Source of the DNA: Verrucomicrobiota bacterium
Lineage (GTDB): Bacteria; Verrucomicrobiota; Verrucomicrobiia; Verrucomicrobiales; Verrucomicrobiaceae
Assembly (NCBI GenBank): GCA_025360015.1
Contig: JANYCZ010000078.1
Location: forward strand, 32,761-96,760
Direction: 5' to 3'
DNA: 64,000 bases
Below are positions 60,284 to 64,000 of this stretch, piece after piece. The notes below the pieces were generated by a model. That model made no database searches and was not told the origin of the DNA. It worked only from the letters and a program-made list of their open reading frames with translations. The position numbers and the translations under genes are program-made. Each line of letters opens with the position of its first letter. Position 1 is the stretch's first letter.

Positions 60284-60769
60284 TCAATCTTTGGCCGTGC
60301 ATTGCGGGCACAGGCCGTAGAACTCCAGCTCATGGTAGAGTTTTTTGAAGCCGGACTGTTGCTCGATCTGCTTCTCCAGGGCTTCTACAGGGCATGCGAT
60401 GTCGAGCCGCTGGATGCGGCCGCACTGCGTGCAGATGAGGTGGTCGTCGTGATGACCAGGCTGCAGGAGGGTGTAATAGGCGCTACGGTCATGCAGGCCG
60501 AGGCGGCGGATGAGGCCGAGTTCCTCCAGTTTAACCAGGACGCGATAGACGGTGGCTTTGTCGGCACCGCTGGTGAGATCGGGGGATTCTGCGATGTCTG
60601 CCAGGGAGAGCGGCTGATGAGAATGTACTAGGATGGAAAGGACGTTCTCCAGCGCTTTGGTGCGTCGTAATCCAGCCTCACGCGCACGTTCCATCATCGT
60701 GGCCGCCAGTTCTCGCGCGGAATCTGCATCGTGATGCTGGCAGGTGGCGGAGTGATGGTGGTGGAGCAT
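60284..60769 (-). CDS. Fur-superfamily regulator, Zur-like, with His-rich N-terminus
   Basis: A 161-residue protein. The start MLHHHHSATCQHHDAD is His/Cys-rich. The winged helix contains GADKATVYRVLVKLEELGL, and the dimer domain has DDHLICTQCGRIQRL and YGLCPQCTAKD, two complete CxxC pairs typical of Zur. Target and metal are inferred as zinc. It lies 18 bp downstream of the esterase gene on the same strand and may be co-transcribed. Confidence 0.8.
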   Translation of the reverse strand: MLHHHHSATCQHHDADSARELAATMMERAREAGLRRTKALENVLSILVHSHQPLSLADIAESPDLTSGADKATVYRVLVKLEELGLIRRLGLHDRSAYYTLLQPGHHDDHLICTQCGRIQRLDIACPVEALEKQIEQQSGFKKLYHELEFYGLCPQCTAKD

Positions 60770-60787
60770 GTGTCGGATTTCGCAATT

Positions 60788-61735
60788 TCAGTTCGTAGGC
60801 GGGGACTTTTTCTGCTGAAACAGCCATTCATGCAGATCGGTACGTGGATATACGAGTCCGGTGATGCCGTGGCCTGCGCCGGCGAGTTCGGAGTATTTCA
60901 TGCGTTCGCCGCCAGCCTGCTTTACGGCTTCCACGATGGCGCGGGAGCGCTCGACTGGGACCATGTCATCTTTGTCGCCGTGGAAGACCCAGAAGGGGGT
61001 GGTCTTCAAGATTTCTGCGTTTTTGACATCGCCACCGCCGCAGAGGGGGACGCAGGCGGCGAAGACCCCTGGATACTTGGCGGCGATGCTGAAGGTGCCG
61101 AAGCCGCCCATGGAGGAGCCGGTGAGGTAGAGGCGGTCTGCGTCGATGGGGAGATGCTCGGTGAGATCGGCGATGAGGGCGAGGAGGTTGTCGGCCACCT
61201 GGTTCTTCCAGCCGATGTCGGCGGACGGGCATTGTGGGGCCAGCAGAAAGCAGGGCTGTTTGGCGAGGTTCTCTTCGGCGGTCCAGATTTTTGGGGCACC
61301 GCCGAGCTGGGATTCGTTGTCGGTGCCGCTCTGGCCGGAGCCATGCAGCCAGATGACCAGGGGGTAGCGCTTAGTGCCGTCCAGGCTGGGGCTGCCCCAG
61401 AGCTGGTAGTTCAGGCCCTGCTTGGACACGCCTTTGACAAACTGGCCGGTGACTTTTTGCGCATACGCGCCCTCCTTCAGGCCTGCATCGCGGCGCTTTT
61501 CGCGCAGGAGGCCGCGGATGTAGTCCTGATCTTCCTTGGAGAGCTTGTCCAGTGGCAGGCGGTACTGGTTGAAGTCGGTGCTGCGGCGGATCTTGACCTC
61601 CTTGTCGGAGAATTCGACCAGATTGCCCATGAACTTCGATTTGCCGTCGCTGGAAGTCCATTGCCGGGGGGGCTCGGCGGCCTGCGCGCTGGAGAGCAGG
61701 AGAACGAGGGCAAGAAGACGGAGAGACGCTTTCAT
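60788..61735 (-). CDS. Secreted esterase/peptidase with N-terminal SHD1 domain
   Basis: A 315-residue protein (signal MKASLRLLALVLLLSSAQAA). Residues ~25-70 form an SHD1-type domain (RQWTSSDGKSKFMGNLVEF ... YRLPLDKLSKEDQDYI), a fusion frequent in planctomycetes and verrucomicrobia. The alpha/beta-hydrolase part has GSSMGGFG (nucleophile), HGDKDDMVP (Asp) and GAGHGI (His), with a phospholipase/carboxylesterase (PF02230-like) layout. Ester substrate unknown. Confidence 0.85.
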   Translation of the reverse strand: MKASLRLLALVLLLSSAQAAEPPRQWTSSDGKSKFMGNLVEFSDKEVKIRRSTDFNQYRLPLDKLSKEDQDYIRGLLREKRRDAGLKEGAYAQKVTGQFVKGVSKQGLNYQLWGSPSLDGTKRYPLVIWLHGSGQSGTDNESQLGGAPKIWTAEENLAKQPCFLLAPQCPSADIGWKNQVADNLLALIADLTEHLPIDADRLYLTGSSMGGFGTFSIAAKYPGVFAACVPLCGGGDVKNAEILKTTPFWVFHGDKDDMVPVERSRAIVEAVKQAGGERMKYSELAGAGHGITGLVYPRTDLHEWLFQQKKSPPTN

Positions 61736-61794
61736 TGCGGCATGCTAAGCCGCACGCGCCGCAGACGGCAAGCACTTTGCGTGGCGGAGGCGTG

Positions 61795-62895
61795 TCACGG
61801 CAGGATGCGCGCGCCGGCCTTCTTCATCTCGTCCACGAATTTCTTGGAAGCTTCGTCGATGGCATTGCCCTCGATGAAAATCTGGCAGTAGGGCGCCCAT
61901 TCGCGCGGGCCGTCGTTGTCCTTCTTCCACATGCGGTGCAGGGGAGTGAGATCGGTGATCTGGTTGTTTTCGAGAAAGAGAAACTGCAGCTCTGTGAGCG
62001 GCTCCAGTGGCGAGATGTCCTTCACGCCATTGCCTTTGAGAGAGAGCATGGAAAGCCACTTCATGCCGCCGATGCCGGTGATGTCTGTCACCTGGTTGCC
62101 TTCAAGGTAGAGCGTCCAGACTTTGGGCAGCTTGAACAAGGGCGTTACGTCTTTGATCTGGTTGCTTGCAAGGTAGAGCGAAGTGAGAGCCTGGATGCCG
62201 CTAAGGGCGGAGACATCCGTCACTTTGTTGCCGGTGAGTTCGATGTATTGCAACGCCTTGCAGGCGGCCAGAGGCGTGATGTCGCTGATCTGGTTGTTGG
62301 AGACGTCGAGGAACTGCAGGCGCTCCAGGCCTTTGATCGGCGTGAGGTTGGTGATCTGGTTCTCCGGCAGGGTCAGCGAGGCCAGGGAGGTGCATTTTTC
62401 CAGGCCCGTGAGGTCCTTGATGCCGGCCTTCTTGCCTTCGATGATGGAGACGGTCGCCACATCTTCTGCGGTGATGACTTCTTGACTGTCGCGCTTGGTG
62501 AAGACCTGCTTGCGCACGGCGGCTTCGAGCGCCTTGTCAGGGAAGATGGCGACTGGTTTTGGAGCCGGTGGTTTGGCCGCAGCAGGAGGAGCGGGGGGGG
62601 CTGGCTTGGCCGGGGGAACGGCGGGCTTAGCAGGAGCGGGGGTCGGTTTGGCGGGAACGGGTGTCGGCGTTGCTGGTTTCGCTGGGGGGATGGCGGCCTT
62701 GGCTTCCGTTTTGGCTGGAGGCGTGGCTGGCGCTGATTTTGTTTCCACCTTGGCGGCAGGCGCAGGGGCGGGCTTGGGTTCTGCCGCCGGAGCCGGAGGC
62801 TTCGCAGCGGGCGGAGCGAGAGCCGCTGCTGGTTTGGGATCTTGCGCGTGAAGACTGAGAGCGAACAGCGCGGAGAGGACGAGTCGAAGTTTCAT
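61795..62895 (-). CDS. Secreted leucine-rich-repeat protein with Ala/Pro-rich linker
   Basis: A 366-residue protein (signal MKLRLVLSALFALSLHAQ). Residues ~20-120 are Ala/Pro/Lys-rich with KPAPAPAAK-type units. Seven internalin/SDS22-type 22-residue repeats follow (for example LQFLDVSNNQISDITPL and LTSLYLASNQIKDVTPL), which at DNA level recur about every 66 bp. It probably binds a protein or glycan at the surface. ATG 62895 chosen for the signal. Confidence 0.8.
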   Translation of the reverse strand: MKLRLVLSALFALSLHAQDPKPAAALAPPAAKPPAPAAEPKPAPAPAAKVETKSAPATPPAKTEAKAAIPPAKPATPTPVPAKPTPAPAKPAVPPAKPAPPAPPAAAKPPAPKPVAIFPDKALEAAVRKQVFTKRDSQEVITAEDVATVSIIEGKKAGIKDLTGLEKCTSLASLTLPENQITNLTPIKGLERLQFLDVSNNQISDITPLAACKALQYIELTGNKVTDVSALSGIQALTSLYLASNQIKDVTPLFKLPKVWTLYLEGNQVTDITGIGGMKWLSMLSLKGNGVKDISPLEPLTELQFLFLENNQITDLTPLHRMWKKDNDGPREWAPYCQIFIEGNAIDEASKKFVDEMKKAGARILP

Positions 62896-62972
62896 GGCTG
62901 GGGGGATGTTAAGGCCATCATACGTAGAACGCAGGTTGCATGTTAAGCAAAAATCGCCTCTCTCTTGCACTC

Positions 62973-63257
62973 ATGGTCAACGTTATTGTCATCCTTGAGA
63001 TCGATCCGCAGAAGATCGAAGAATTCCTCGCTGTCATCCTCGAAAACGCCGCCGCCTCGCGTTTGGAGCCGGGCTGCCTCCGCTTTGAGGTCAGCCGGGA
63101 CAATGAGCAGTCGAATCTTTTCGCCCTGAGCGAAAGCTACGTGGATCAGGCCGCCTTTGATTTGCACTACACCACGCCGCACGTCGCCAAATGGCGTGCC
63201 AGCGGCCCGGGTTTTGTGCTGAAGCGCTGGGCTGTTAAAGGGCCGGTGCTGGAGTAA
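62973..63257 (+). CDS. Antibiotic biosynthesis monooxygenase (ABM) family protein
   Basis: A 94-residue dimeric ABM-fold protein: MVNVIVILEIDPQKIEEFL, ASRLEPGCLRFEVSRDNE, FALSESYVDQAAFDLHYTTPH and VAKWRASGP match YgiN-like quinol monooxygenases. The ATG at 62973 fits the family start; an ATG at 62940 adds 11 residues. Likely acts on a quinol or unknown small molecule. Divergent from the LRR gene. Confidence 0.8.
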   Translation: MVNVIVILEIDPQKIEEFLAVILENAAASRLEPGCLRFEVSRDNEQSNLFALSESYVDQAAFDLHYTTPHVAKWRASGPGFVLKRWAVKGPVLE

Positions 63258-63269
63258 ATATTCTGGTTT

Positions 63270-63523
63270 ATGGCAAACTCCAAGAGTCTTGCCGAAATCG
63301 CGAGCGCATTGCGTGGCGACGTCGATAAGCCACAACATGTTCACAACGCCTGCGGCTGCGCACGCTGCACGCCAAGTTTGATTATATCAAGCGTTCAGAC
63401 GCCAACACGGCGATGATCACCGAACTGCTCAATGCGGCGGGTGTCACGATTCATCCGCCAATCATGCCGGTCTACCTGGCTATGGAGCGAGTGAACCGGT
63501 GTTCAAGAAATCTACTCGCCCCG
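63270..63523 (+). pseudogene. Possible frameshifted small gene remnant
   Basis: The frame from ATG 63270 (MANSKSLAEIASALRGDVDK) stops near 63413, but a second frame continues sensible sequence (LRLRTLHAKFDYIKRSDAN, then MITELLNAAGVTIHPPI) to about 63490. The switch between frames near 63350 suggests one frameshift. I do not recognise the protein. It could also be two unrelated pieces fused by deletion. Confidence 0.3.
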
Positions 63524-63820
63524 ATGAAACAATTCCAACGCCCTAAGTTACTGGCCAACTCCGCCTCCTTATCGACATGGGGCAAGTGGGGGGCAGCGCT
63601 CTTTCTTTTGCTAGCTAGTTCTGTCGTGGCAGAGGATGAAATCCAAGTGAGGGATAAAGCCAAGGCCTTGATTTATACTGTCACCGTCAATGGTTCCAAA
63701 GCGGTCGTCCGCGACAGGCATGGCGCAGTGGTCAGCACAAAGAACCCTCAACATGACGGGAGTGTCATCGTCCGTGACCGGAAAGGCGCATTTGTCGCCA
63801 AAGTGAAACCACTTAAATAG
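63524..63820 (+). CDS. Small secreted protein
   Basis: A 98-residue protein from ATG 63524. A long basic lead (MKQFQRPKLLANSASLSTWG) is followed by KWGAALFLLLASSVVAE, a signal-peptide core, and a short beta domain with near-repeats KAVVRDRHGAVVSTKN and GSVIVRDRKGAFVAKVK. No function known. The frame extends upstream through the remnant, so the true start may be earlier. Confidence 0.5.
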   Translation: MKQFQRPKLLANSASLSTWGKWGAALFLLLASSVVAEDEIQVRDKAKALIYTVTVNGSKAVVRDRHGAVVSTKNPQHDGSVIVRDRKGAFVAKVKPLK

Positions 63821-63882
63821 CACCTATGGAATACCACATCTTGATCGACGAAATCCAAAAGGGGGTGTAAAGTCTGTTCTGT

Positions 63883-63975
63883 AAAAGGCTTTAGCCTTGC
63901 GATACACGCCCCATTGGGGGCTGCGCAGTGAGGCGAGCGTAGCGATGCTGAACGCAGCAGCCCCCAATGGGGCGT
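63883..63975. repeat. REP-like element with a 19-bp perfect inverted repeat
   Basis: A short hairpin (AAGGC/GCCTT, about 63886-63899) is followed by ACGCCCCATTGGGGGCTGC (63906-63924) and its exact reverse complement (63957-63975) around a 32-base spacer. The arms themselves contain GCCCCATTGGGGG, a smaller palindrome. No T-run follows. It resembles a repetitive extragenic palindrome; only one copy is in the window. Confidence 0.65.
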
Positions 63976-64000
63976 GCGGCGCTCGGTGGCGAGGGGTGGG

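Overview
This 64 kb window of GC-rich, gene-dense chromosome most likely comes from a Verrucomicrobiota bacterium, probably Verrucomicrobiales. That assignment is an inference from gene families: an SHD1-domain esterase, a DUF1552 Tat-exported protein, a PmoA/DUF6807 protein, a NagB/PIG-L fusion, secreted proteins with 'lysate-repeat' coiled coils, and many genes lacking a Shine-Dalgarno. No rRNA is present. There is one tRNA, tRNA-Lys(CTT).

Layout. 0-11.2 kb is a cell-surface region: the tail of a TonB-dependent receptor, a polyprenyl glycosylphosphotransferase and a family 2 glycosyltransferase for exopolysaccharide, then an 8.1 kb gene for a 2,716-residue secreted repeat protein. 11.2-19.7 kb holds lysine 2,3-aminomutase, then a run of same-strand genes: a B12-binding radical SAM protein, a DUF1826-like protein, a winged-helix regulator with clustered cysteines, a lipoprotein and an AsmA-like protein. 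Two of the junctions are ATGA stop/start overlaps. 19.6-30.6 kb is mostly housekeeping: pyrD, an AlkB-like dioxygenase, lipA, the nagB fusion, a Fur regulator, a hybrid histidine kinase and rimO. 30.6-39.9 kb is rich in secreted enzymes: tannase/feruloyl esterase, a PIG-L deacetylase, a PL14-like lyase, an FAD oxidoreductase, a PmoA-like protein and a beta-propeller protein. A CE15 glucuronoyl esterase at 47 kb adds to this, suggesting growth on plant or algal polysaccharide.

40-52.9 kb carries an aquaglyceroporin, a ppx-ppk polyphosphate operon, a ROK sugar kinase, a CPBP protease, an ammonium transporter preceded by a clear sigma-54 promoter, and an azurin-like cupredoxin operon. 53-64 kb contains the DUF1552 protein, a zinc-ribbon/TPM-domain pair followed by a proline-rich zinc-ribbon membrane protein, a Ser/Thr-rich secreted protein, a Zur-like Fur protein, an SHD1 esterase, a leucine-rich-repeat protein, an ABM monooxygenase and a long palindrome at the right end.

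The most unusual signals are these. The giant repeat protein has three different DNA periodicities. The element CGGCTAAA recurs next to palindromes upstream of three genes. Several enzymes have altered catalytic motifs (the PIG-L half of the NagB fusion, Ppx, the ROK kinase, PyrD). The TPM/zinc-ribbon operon is also poorly explained. I found no CRISPR array, prophage, insertion sequence or obvious defence system.
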